Part shown: positions 40,061-46,510 of the stretch, in pieces | How the letters are laid out: each line of letters begins with the position of its first letter | How positions within the stretch are numbered: position 1 is the stretch's first letter | IMG/VR virus record: IMGVR_UViG_3300042301_001514 | Coordinates: 1 to 61,866 of that record | Reading direction: 5' to 3' (one strand) | Source: a virus | Length of the DNA stretch: 61,866 nt | The notes under the pieces: generated by a model | Database searches by the model: none | What the model was told of the DNA's origin: nothing | Seen by the model: the letters and a program-made list of their open reading frames with translations, nothing else | Position numbers and translations under genes: made by a program

Positions 40061-40471
40061 TGGAGGTGAGGGGAGTTGAACCCCTGTCCAGACAAGTGAT
40101 AATAATACCATTCTTACATGCTTAGATCTGAAGCTGTTCATGTACATTTACTTAGAGCAATTACAATGTATTACTACATAGTCCTAAGCACTTCTAATCA
40201 GTAGTTGGGATCGCAGGGTTTGCTATCTACCACCACTCTATTTTGACATAATAGAGAAAACGCTTGTAACTTTCTGTTTCCAGGTTGTTACCACCCAGTT
40301 GACTAAGCAGCTAATGCTAACTCAGAAGCGAAAGCCATAGCAATAATGCTAGCACCTTCTTCAACACGCTCAGATTGACTCTTTACGGTTATTGTTTAGA
40401 ACTTGTTTACCTGTTCCAAGGCTTGCATGTGATACTACCAGCCTCATGTCTGTCAAAGCCAGTACACCCCC
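40061..40471 (-). ncRNA. ssrA: tmRNA (transfer-messenger RNA)
   Basis: The 411-base RNA starts GGGGGTGTACTGGCTTTGACAG at 40471 (first half GGGGGTGTAC, second TGGCTTTGACAG), the bacterial tmRNA 5' end. It closes with a T-arm AGGGGTTCAACTCCCCT and CACCTCC, which pairs with GGGGGTG to form the 7-bp acceptor stem. The discriminator A is at 40061; CCA is not encoded. A tag frame ends at the TAG at 40303-40305. The last residues are ELALAA, typical of tmRNA degradation tags. The tag starts at about AGT 40380 (25 codons, or 23 from TCT 40374), much longer than the 8-15 residues of most bacteria. It lies in a 440-base gene-free gap and is probably cut from the operon transcript, since no own promoter is evident. 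Confidence 0.95.
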
Positions 40472-40472
40472 A

Positions 40473-40637
40473 TTATGTATTTCTATCTAAAGATATATTC
40501 TTACAGAATCTGATTTCTTTATTACTCAATGTCCATATTTCACCATTATCCATGGCACAAGTAAATAGAAGATTATGCTCCTGGCTATAATCTATAACCA
40601 AGAAAGCATAACCTTCCATTCCATCAGAATATCTCAT
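40473..40637 (-). CDS. small protein directly upstream of tmRNA
   Basis: From ATG 40637 the protein has 54 residues (MRYSDGMEGYAFLVIDYSQE); an in-frame ATG at 40670 adds 11 and lengthens the overlap with the preceding gene. It is beta-rich (LLFTCAMDNGEIWTLSNKEI). Its stop is two bases before the tmRNA 5' end. Confidence 0.6.
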   Translation of the reverse strand: MRYSDGMEGYAFLVIDYSQEHNLLFTCAMDNGEIWTLSNKEIRFCKNISLDRNT

Positions 40638-40782
40638 GATAGGTATCATTGGATTCAGTTGAAGAATCATTCTTTTTCTTTTTAATTATGTTGCCATCTT
40701 TATCAATGAATGGAGCCCTATGAAATTCATAGGACATCCATACAATGACAGTTAGCATCACAAAGATAACGATATATATCAT
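40624..40782 (-). CDS. small membrane protein
   Basis: A 52-codon frame from ATG 40782 has one N-terminal hydrophobic helix (MIYIVIFVMLTVIVWM) and a polar, basic and acidic tail. It shares one base with the preceding stop (TAATG). Function unknown. Confidence 0.66.
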   Translation of the reverse strand: MIYIVIFVMLTVIVWMSYEFHRAPFIDKDGNIIKKKKNDSSTESNDTYHEIF

Positions 40783-41000
40783 TATTTGTAGGATTTAAAT
40801 CTGATAAATCTAGACTTTTCTTGTGTATACTCATTTGTAGGTGTATACATATATCTACCATTCTTAATCTGTAATCTATTAGCAGCTGTTTTAGCTGAAG
40901 CATTACGATAGATGGATTCAATTAAGTTATCTGCACTAGGTACATAACTTAATACCTGAATGTGTGCAAAGTCTTTACTTGATGCAATTAATGTTGCCAT
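40782..41000 (-). CDS. hypothetical protein
   Basis: The 72-residue protein (MATLIASSKDFAHIQVLSYV) contains SAKTAANRLQIKNGRYMYTP, a small alpha/beta motif. No family recognised. Confidence 0.7.
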   Translation of the reverse strand: MATLIASSKDFAHIQVLSYVPSADNLIESIYRNASAKTAANRLQIKNGRYMYTPTNEYTQEKSRFIRFKSYK

Positions 41001-41005
41001 GGTTG

Positions 41006-41734
41006 TTATTTTAATTTTGTGAATAATTCTACTAGTTTACCATCTTCTTGTGTAGCCAGTATAAACTCTTTTTTGTTCTTTTTAAGATTTTCTAAGAATT
41101 TAGGATGATTGTATTTACTTGTGTTTCTTACAAACTTAACATACTCTCTACATAAGTATTTGTTTTCCATTCTATTCATTCTAGGAACAACTTTTAATAC
41201 ATCTGTTAGATTGTTTAATATATTAACATTCTTTGCTTCGTCAATTATTTTAAACTCTCCACATTTGATTTTTCTAGTTACATTGCCACCATCTGATATA
41301 TAATTACATAATACAGAAGATAATATACCCATGTCAAAATCATACACTTGATAGTAATGATTAAGCTTTACATAATCAGGAACTAATGAACTCCATGCTG
41401 TAATATAATCAGTTAGAGCCCAGTTTTTAGATGATGCATTTAATAATGCTATCTTCTCTACTAGTTCCACCTTGTCTTTAACAGTGATTGTTACATATGG
41501 AATATCCATATTGTTCCTAATCAATGCATTGAACAAATGCTGACCATCAATGATGTACATTTTCTTTTTACCATCAACAAATGATATCTCAGCTGCTACA
41601 ACAGGTCTAATAATACCCATTTTGTTCACTGAGTTTGCTAATTTAGTCACCTGAGCTGGATTAATAGCTCTGTTAATACCTGCTAGGTAATAAAATGACT
41701 GTTTACTGTCTTTTTTCAATGTTAAGATTTTCAT
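41006..41734 (-). CDS. ParB-like N-terminal domain protein
   Basis: The 242-residue protein has RAINPAQVTKLANSVNKMGI then RPVVAA and MYIIDGQHLFNALIR, the ParB/Srx-type layout R-x-I-x2-x-Q-V...G...P...IDGQHR. Phages use such domains as nucleases, CTPases or DNA-binding regulators. The C-terminal half is helical and unassigned. No parS-like cluster was identified. Confidence 0.78.
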   Translation of the reverse strand: MKILTLKKDSKQSFYYLAGINRAINPAQVTKLANSVNKMGIIRPVVAAEISFVDGKKKMYIIDGQHLFNALIRNNMDIPYVTITVKDKVELVEKIALLNASSKNWALTDYITAWSSLVPDYVKLNHYYQVYDFDMGILSSVLCNYISDGGNVTRKIKCGEFKIIDEAKNVNILNNLTDVLKVVPRMNRMENKYLCREYVKFVRNTSKYNHPKFLENLKKNKKEFILATQEDGKLVELFTKLK

Positions 41735-41955
41735 GTTTTCTGTGTTTTATTTTTAGATTTTTTATAATGTTTACTAGCTTGTTGTTGTCTAAGTACTTGC
41801 TTAGGTATGTCATCTATTATTGGTTGTATTACCTGAAACCGTGGTTTAAGTGGTAATGGTATATTAAGAAAGCTCATTGCTCCCTTATCTACATCATCTT
41901 TATATCTACCATCTATAAACTTACGTTCACCTGGTTTAGCATCTATCCTTCTCAT
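41731..41955 (-). CDS. hypothetical basic protein
   Basis: The 74-residue protein (MRRIDAKPGERKFIDGRYKD) has a Pro-rich centre (NIPLPLKPRFQVIQPIID) and a basic tail. Function unknown. Confidence 0.7.
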   Translation of the reverse strand: MRRIDAKPGERKFIDGRYKDDVDKGAMSFLNIPLPLKPRFQVIQPIIDDIPKQVLRQQQASKHYKKSKNKTQKT

Positions 41956-42143
41956 TATGCAAGAGTTAGTTGTTTTAGATATTTTACTTGTCTTTCTCTA
42001 TCCCATAGATTCATCATGTCTTGAGCCTTATCTGTTAGTTTGGATCTGTTATATGCAATACCAACTTTAAGTTCTCTAGCCCATTCAGTGAATGATAGTT
42101 GTTGTTCAGGAACAACTGTTGATTGTGTTTTAATGTTCTCCAT
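41955..42143 (-). CDS. small protein with QQLSFTEWARELKV motif
   Basis: The 62-residue protein carries the same QQ-x-(S/T)F-x-(D/E)WAR element as the gene at 39213, followed by a helical region (TDKAQDMMNLWDRERQVKYL). Probably a paralogue. Function unknown; the element might be a docking helix. Confidence 0.72.
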   Translation of the reverse strand: MENIKTQSTVVPEQQLSFTEWARELKVGIAYNRSKLTDKAQDMMNLWDRERQVKYLKQLTLA

Positions 42144-42170
42144 AATTAAATTGATTAATAATTAAATAAA

Positions 42171-42713
42171 TTAGTCTTCTGGTTCATCATCTGGATTATC
42201 ATCCATCTCATCCCAATATTCATCATCATCAGGATATTCATTGTCATCTTGATCATATAAATAGTCATCCTCATCCCATAATAGTCTAAGTGTTACCTTA
42301 TCCATGTATAGCACTGGAACAGCTAAGCCATCTTCAAAGGCTAAGTCTTCTATTTCTATCTCAAGCTCACCATTATAATCTGATAGTATAAGATTGATGT
42401 CTTTGAGCTCTATGTCTCTGAGTTCATCTGTACCTGGTCCATCATCCCACCAACCTACCTCATCAGGTGCTGCTAATGCAACAGCCTTTTCATCAGGATT
42501 AGCTGTATATGATACAACAACAGGCATAATAGGACAACCATTTATTTGTATATAAGCCTCTTGATCTTCTGGTGTGTGACCTAATAGAAATACTCTATCA
42601 TATGTATATCTTTTACCATATATGGTGTCTGTAATTGTTTGTTTAAACCACATGCCTGGTTTTAGTTTTTCAGGCATATATGAGTCAAATGTTAGTTTTG
42701 CTTTTATGTACAT
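42171..42713 (-). CDS. protein with extremely acidic C-terminus
   Basis: The 180-residue protein has beta-rich N-terminal region (MYIKAKLTFDSYMPEKLKPG) and ends in about 35 residues dominated by Asp, Glu and Tyr (WDEDDYLYDQDDNEYPDDDE). The tail could mimic DNA or bind calcium or basic proteins. No family recognised. A DNA-mimic anti-defence role is only one option. Confidence 0.72.
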   Translation of the reverse strand: MYIKAKLTFDSYMPEKLKPGMWFKQTITDTIYGKRYTYDRVFLLGHTPEDQEAYIQINGCPIMPVVVSYTANPDEKAVALAAPDEVGWWDDGPGTDELRDIELKDINLILSDYNGELEIEIEDLAFEDGLAVPVLYMDKVTLRLLWDEDDYLYDQDDNEYPDDDEYWDEMDDNPDDEPED

Positions 42714-42733
42714 TTTTGTTTGTTTTTAATGTA

Positions 42734-43144
42734 TTATCTATATCTGTTATGATAGTCATAACAAGAATAACATACTTTAGCTATATAATCTCCTTTTGCA
42801 GATGTATGTAGATAAAGTTCTGCTCTTCTGTCACCAAAGCTACCATCTAATGAATCACCACATTCTTCACAAATGTATTTCTCTTTAGAACCAAATGTAA
42901 TAGTGTCATATGAAGACATATCTATCTCATCATGATTATCAAGAATTGGTTCTTGCCCTTCAGCAACTATGTCTGCTGGTAGATAACCAATACCATCTAA
43001 TATATCCTGTAATGTTACAGTGAATACACCTTTGTCTGTTAATGACTCAAGTATGTCATGTCTGTTAAAGAACTCTTTGCATATATCATGGTCAAAATAC
43101 CAATCAATAAATGATTGTTTATCAATCAATAAGGTTTTAGTCAT
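42734..43144 (-). CDS. C4 zinc-ribbon protein
   Basis: The 136-residue protein has a mixed N-terminus (LLIDKQSFIDWYFDHDICKE) and near residue 90 a metal motif CEECGDSLDGSFGDR with a second CYSCYDYH. It probably binds zinc. Function unknown. Confidence 0.74.
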   Translation of the reverse strand: MTKTLLIDKQSFIDWYFDHDICKEFFNRHDILESLTDKGVFTVTLQDILDGIGYLPADIVAEGQEPILDNHDEIDMSSYDTITFGSKEKYICEECGDSLDGSFGDRRAELYLHTSAKGDYIAKVCYSCYDYHNRYR

Positions 43145-43174
43145 ATAATTGTTTGTTTAATGATGAAATAAATA

Positions 43175-43202
43175 AGGACCCAGCTAGGGGAAGCTGAGCC
43201 CT
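43175..43202 (-). terminator. hairpin between small genes
   Basis: CAGCT and AGCTG plus flanking GG/CC pairs form an imperfect stem, followed on the minus strand by TTATTTATTTC. It may be a weak terminator in the gap between 42734-43144 and 43223-43363. Confidence 0.4.
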
Positions 43203-43222
43203 ATATCTACCAACACACACAT

Positions 43223-43363
43223 CTAAAATCCTAATAGTTCTAAATCTTGTGCGTTAGCCTCAATTGAGACTATTGTGTGTTTAATACTTTCTATTCTATA
43301 TTTAAAGTTTGCTATCATTTTAAATATATAAAACTCTTGAGGTGTTAACTGTATTGTTTTCAT
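43223..43363 (-). CDS. small helical protein
   Basis: A 46-codon frame from ATG 43363 (MKTIQLTPQEFYIFKMIANF) ends QDLELLGF. It occupies the gap between two other genes and is the only good frame there. Function unknown. Confidence 0.62.
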   Translation of the reverse strand: MKTIQLTPQEFYIFKMIANFKYRIESIKHTIVSIEANAQDLELLGF

Positions 43364-43375
43364 CTTATTGCTATA

Positions 43376-43645
43376 TTAATGTGAGTTTTTAGATAGGTTA
43401 AATCTAACCTTTGTGTCTTTAATTTGATCTAAACATTCGTCATAACCCTTAAAATAGTAATATGTTTCCACTCTACATATATAACTATCAATAAGTAAAT
43501 AACCTCCAAAATATCCAATAACGGACATTAAAGAGATGAGTGCAAGCTTCTCATTACTGTATTCAACAGCTAATGGAAAGAGTATGATTAACACTGTTGT
43601 AATCATAATCATAGCAATACCAAGGTACAATTCAAATTTTTTCAT
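43376..43645 (-). CDS. two-helix membrane protein
   Basis: The 89-residue protein has hydrophobic helices at ~8-27 (LGIAMIMITTVLIILFPLAV) and ~35-53 (LALISLMSVIGYFGGYLLI), then a polar C-terminus. Early-gene membrane proteins of this kind may affect host envelope functions or superinfection. Confidence 0.72.
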   Translation of the reverse strand: MKKFELYLGIAMIMITTVLIILFPLAVEYSNEKLALISLMSVIGYFGGYLLIDSYICRVETYYYFKGYDECLDQIKDTKVRFNLSKNSH

Positions 43646-43755
43646 AAATAATGTGTGTTAAAAGATTGTGTAATAATGTGTTGTAAAGAATATAGATTTT
43701 GTGCCTCAATCTACAAAGCCTCTATTCAATGAAGTAGAACAGATAAACTCCTATA

Positions 43756-43905
43756 TTATCTTTGCCATAGGTTAACTTTACCTACTACGCAACGCATTTG
43801 TTTTGGTGCATGATATTGTCTTTGTACACTGCATGATGATAGTAACATAACTATAACCATTGTAGCAAAGAACCATGCTAACATTGTTGGTACTTCTTTT
43901 TTCAT
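43756..43905 (-). CDS. small lipoprotein
   Basis: A 49-codon frame from ATG 43905 has a hydrophobic signal (MKKEVPTMLAWFFATMVIVM) and a lipobox LLSSC at ~21-25, then a short basic mature part (SVQRQYHAPKQMRC). It could be an immunity or superinfection-exclusion type lipoprotein. The size is small, but the lipobox is clean. Confidence 0.66.
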   Translation of the reverse strand: MKKEVPTMLAWFFATMVIVMLLSSCSVQRQYHAPKQMRCVVGKVNLWQR

Positions 43906-43907
43906 AA

Positions 43908-44135
43908 CTAATTGATTTTAAATAGTTTAATAGAATCAAAGTCTTTTTCATCACCTGTCATATACAATATAGACATCATAATGAAATAGAATGCATAACA
44001 TATAATGTATGGTGTAGAAGAAATAGCATCTTGGTATACAAATGCAAATCCAGATACTAATAAGAAGAATAGGACAATTACATATGGTACTGTCCATAGA
44101 GCTAATAAGTTAGCAATGTGTTTGATTAAGTTCAT
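43908..44135 (-). CDS. two-helix membrane protein
   Basis: The 75-residue protein has hydrophobic helices at ~8-32 and ~43-60 (PYIICYAFYFIMMSILYM) with an acidic C-terminus. It adjoins the lipoprotein gene and the other membrane protein, so the three could form one envelope module. Confidence 0.72.
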   Translation of the reverse strand: MNLIKHIANLLALWTVPYVIVLFFLLVSGFAFVYQDAISSTPYIICYAFYFIMMSILYMTGDEKDFDSIKLFKIN

Positions 44136-44174
44136 GTGTTGTTTATTAAATGATTGATTAATAATGTGTTATAT

Positions 44175-44224
44175 AATATATATCGCCTTTGGTACGCTAA
44201 AGGCTAATGACAGAGATATATATT
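44175..44224. other. compound stem-loop
   Basis: AATATATATC (44175-44184) pairs with GATATATATT (44215-44224), and inside it GCCTTT (44185-44190) pairs with AAAGGC (44199-44204). It lies between two minus-strand genes. It may terminate or stabilise transcripts. Confidence 0.5.
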
Positions 44225-44229
44225 ATGTG

Positions 44230-44805
44230 TTATATTACAACTGTGTCTGATGTATTGATCTTTCTAAATAGATTATGAATGTTCATATCACTGTCAACAG
44301 TTCGTACATATATGTATTTGTGCTCATCAGTGTTTAATAGAACAACAGCAGCAAATGCATCTTCCCAATACTCCTGACCATATCTTAATGCAATAGAGTT
44401 TAAACCACCATAACTAGTGATTTCTCCATCTGAATTGGCACAAAATACCATTGTCTCTTGCATCATTAGATTTGTAGAGGCAACAACATACTCTGGATGA
44501 AGTTCTTGTTCATAATCACGTTCATCAGTGATAACATCTGTGTGCTCCTCATAATCATAATCAGGATAATCTATATCATCAGGATAGTCTATATCCTTTG
44601 GATCATCAGCATGATATGATAAGAAGGAAGCATTATAGTCTTTCCACTCCCAACAATCATTCTCCATATAAGGAGTTTTAATTGTATTAGAATAAAGACT
44701 AACAACAATGATGTCTTCACCATTGGTTAATTGTTCATTAACATCAGGCCAATTTCCATGATGTACTTTTGTTTCGTTGGTTGTTCTGTTGATGATGTAA
44801 TACAT
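44230..44805 (-). CDS. hypothetical acidic protein
   Basis: From ATG 44805 the protein has 191 residues (MYYIINRTTNETKVHHGNWP); an in-frame codon at 44847 would add 14. It contains an Asp/Tyr-rich low-complexity run (DIDYPDDIDYPDYDYEE) and a C-terminal alpha/beta region with EYWEDAFAAVVLLNTDEH. Function unknown. Confidence 0.7.
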   Translation of the reverse strand: MYYIINRTTNETKVHHGNWPDVNEQLTNGEDIIVVSLYSNTIKTPYMENDCWEWKDYNASFLSYHADDPKDIDYPDDIDYPDYDYEEHTDVITDERDYEQELHPEYVVASTNLMMQETMVFCANSDGEITSYGGLNSIALRYGQEYWEDAFAAVVLLNTDEHKYIYVRTVDSDMNIHNLFRKINTSDTVVI

Positions 44806-44962
44806 GTTTTTTCTATTTAATGCTATATATATTGTATTGAATAGCATGATTAGTTAATAGTGATTTGGTATATGATTATCCTGTGAGGGTTACACACCTT
44901 CTCTTGTGTTCACAGATAAGTTATTGATTATTAGCAGTTTATTATGCTTGCTGTGCCTATTT

Positions 44963-44987
44963 CCCACAACCCCTAACCCCTACACCC
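44963..44987 (-). promoter_or_regulatory. G-quadruplex-forming motif
   Basis: On the minus strand there are four G-runs of 3, 4, 4 and 3 separated by loops TGTA, TTA and TTGT, fitting the G3+N1-7 rule. The GGGGTTAGGGG core resembles telomeric repeats. It lies in the 240-base gap between the first two minus-strand genes, upstream of 44230-44805. No other features occupy this gap. Confidence 0.6.
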
Positions 44988-45003
44988 ACTTGTATATGTA
45001 ATA

Positions 45004-45039
45004 ATGAAAGAGAGCACAATTTAATGCACTCTCTTTCAT
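45004..45039 (-). terminator. stem-loop after the first minus-strand gene
   Basis: ATGAAAGAGAG (45004-45014) pairs with CTCTCTTTCAT (45029-45039). On the minus strand it is directly after the stop of 45048-45554. A T-poor tail makes it a weak terminator or attenuator. Confidence 0.6.
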
Positions 45040-45047
45040 ATTAGTGA

Positions 45048-45554
45048 CTACCAAACATCAGATACTGATGCAACATTACTCTTCGCAGGAGCAACAGGCA
45101 TCTTAACCTTAACGCGAGAACCACCTTCTGGATTACTAATGATATACTTAACGACTTGTTCGCCTGTTTCATCACTAATCAAAGGTATTGTATTATCAAT
45201 ATCTTGGAAGATTGGTTGCTCTTGAATTGGATAGTTCAACATATCAGCAAGCTTGATAGACTTGTTACGAAGCTTTGCACTCAATGGACGACTGAACCAC
45301 AATAAACCGTAGTCAGATGTACCTTCATAATTAATTTTAAGAGTGACAGCTTGGTCAGTCTTAACATTCATTACAGGATAGTTAACATTATCACTCAATG
45401 ATAATTCTTCGCTATCTACAAGATAGTCTTGTAATGTGCCTGCCAACACACGCTCTGTGGTGCCGTTAGTTTCAGGTGCATTTCTTCTGATGTTAAAAAT
45501 TGCAGGCTTTTTAGCTACTGCTGTCTTTGCTGTTTTTGTTTGTGGCTGTGCCAT
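45048..45554 (-). CDS. hypothetical protein, first gene of the minus block
   Basis: The 168-residue protein has a basic, Ala/Lys/Thr-rich N-terminus (MAQPQTKTAKTAVAKKPAIF), then a beta-rich region with ETNGTTERVLAGTLQDYLVD and SDNVNYPVMNVKTDQAVTLK. As the gene next to the control region, it is expected to be transcribed earliest. No family was recognised; nucleic-acid or host-protein binding is a guess from position. Confidence 0.72.
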   Translation of the reverse strand: MAQPQTKTAKTAVAKKPAIFNIRRNAPETNGTTERVLAGTLQDYLVDSEELSLSDNVNYPVMNVKTDQAVTLKINYEGTSDYGLLWFSRPLSAKLRNKSIKLADMLNYPIQEQPIFQDIDNTIPLISDETGEQVVKYIISNPEGGSRVKVKMPVAPAKSNVASVSDVW

Positions 45555-45608
45555 AATGTGTTTTTGTTCAGATTGTGTTCTGTTCCCAATGTTTAATTGT
45601 GTCTTTGA

Positions 45609-45668
45609 GACCCCTGGGGGCTACCCCAATCGCTCAAATCACAGGAGGGGTCACCATGTGGAGTAGCC
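45609..45668. promoter_or_regulatory. possible H-type pseudoknot
   Basis: GACCCC (45609-45614) can pair with GGGGTC (45647-45652), and GGCTAC (45619-45624) with GTAGCC (45663-45668). The two stems interleave, which is the layout of a pseudoknot. It lies 55-115 bases upstream of the first minus-strand gene, so it may be in its leader. Confidence 0.45.
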
Positions 45669-46032
45669 TCTCCTCCCATGGATAAGGGGGTTGTAACATC
45701 TAGAAAAAAATTTTGTAAAATAGTTCCACATGGAACCTTGGGTATAATCATCTGAGGACCAATGGCTTAAGTGGCCCCTGTGTTAAATGTTCCATGGCCC
45801 CATGTTAAATGTTTGCATGAATTTTTCCAAATGTTTCATGCACCCATTTTTATACTTACAGTATAAATTGCACCCATAAATTAAACTTTGCCCCCATTTT
45901 TCGTAACAAATAACTATATAAATATGTTACAAGAGTGTCACAGTTTTTCAAATATTTGTGACACACTTCCAGGTTTGGCTGTGTTTCACTTCCTGATTTG
46001 GCAAGTTATAACAAGTCTATATTCTGCCAAAA

Positions 46033-46082
46033 GTCAAGCTATGGCTTTACCCATCTTACGTTTTGTCAAGCTATAGCTTTAC
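46033..46082. repeat. two 18-base direct repeats
   Basis: GTCAAGCTAT(G/A)GCTTTAC occurs at 46033-46050 and 46065-46082, 32 bases apart (three helical turns), differing at one base. This spacing suits cooperative protein binding. Confidence 0.6.
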
Positions 46083-46087
46083 ATATT

Positions 46088-46140
46088 GTTCACATTTTCC
46101 TTCTGTTCACGTATTCGTGAACAAGCTTTGTTTGTGAACA
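46088..46140. promoter_or_regulatory. GTTCAC/GTGAAC operator-like cluster
   Basis: GTTCACG TATT CGTGAAC (46105-46122) is a perfect palindrome with a 4-base spacer. It is flanked by an outer GTTCACA (46088-46094) and TGTGAAC (46133-46139), which can also pair. Four half-sites suggest a repressor or replication-protein site. Confidence 0.55.
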
Positions 46141-46451
46141 TAATGTGTCTTATAAGGGATATGCTCAGCTTAACAATGTTGCTTTTATAACACATTATGG
46201 TATGTTATGGTGTATAGTGATGGAATGTTCCACCAAAATTATAAACTCCTGTTGTATCAAAACTATAATATTTTGCAAGTTTTGATAATAGGTGAAAATA
46301 AATTTGGTAGTTTCAAAATAGTCTTCGTAACTTTGGGGGGGATTTAGGGGGGGCCCTAAGTACATCTAATCAGCTAATACACTATCTACAATTTATTGGT
46401 AGAATATAATGGATTATAAAAATAGTGCATAATATAGCATTCCTATTCCAG

Positions 46452-46468
46452 ATAACTAAAATAGTTAT
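46452..46468. promoter_or_regulatory. operator-like palindrome overlapping the late promoter
   Basis: ATAACTA AAA TAGTTAT is a perfect 7-bp inverted repeat. Its last base is the first base of the -33 TTTG of the promoter at 46468. A protein bound here would block or recruit polymerase. Confidence 0.55.
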
Positions 46469-46498
46469 TTGACAATCAAAGGAATATACATACCTTTG
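46468..46498 (+). promoter_or_regulatory. strong Bacteroidota-type promoter for virion operon
   Basis: TTTG (46468-46471), 19 bases, then TACCTTTG (46491-46498) matches the -33/-7 consensus closely. ATG 46511 is 12 bases beyond, so the message may have a very short leader. Confidence 0.8.
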
Positions 46499-46510
46499 CT
46501 TTAACTAATT

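Larger units (their letters stand above)
45555..46510. promoter_or_regulatory. gene-free divergent control region with many repeats
   Basis: About 955 bases contain no convincing gene and separate the minus block from the plus virion block. They hold a possible pseudoknot (45609-45668), GTTCC/GGAAC (45723-45736), TGCATGAA/TTCATGCA (45814-45842), GTAACA/TGTTAC (45903-45930), GTGTCACA/TGTGACAC (45935-45964), TTTGGCA/TGCCAAA (45997-46031), direct repeats (46033-46082), GTTCAC/GTGAAC sites (46088-46140), ATAATGTGT/ACACATTAT (46140-46198), TATCAAAAC/GTTTTGATA (46255-46287), two 7-G runs (46335-46353), and the promoter at 46468. A replication origin is also possible here. Confidence 0.75.

Noticed and set aside
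40375-40590. Plus-strand open frame of 71 codons over the tmRNA
   Set aside because: It is antisense to a clear structured RNA and to a minus-strand gene, and its protein has no recognisable pattern.
40727-40921. 64-codon minus frame overlapping 40782-41000
   Set aside because: It overlaps the better-placed 72-residue gene in another frame and would leave a membrane gene without room.
45436-45666. Plus-strand 76-codon frame overlapping the first minus gene
   Set aside because: It is mostly antisense to a well-formed gene and ends in the repeat region.
45888-46076. Plus-strand 62-codon frame inside the control region
   Set aside because: It runs through inverted and direct repeats, has no leader or family, and its composition is not coding-like.
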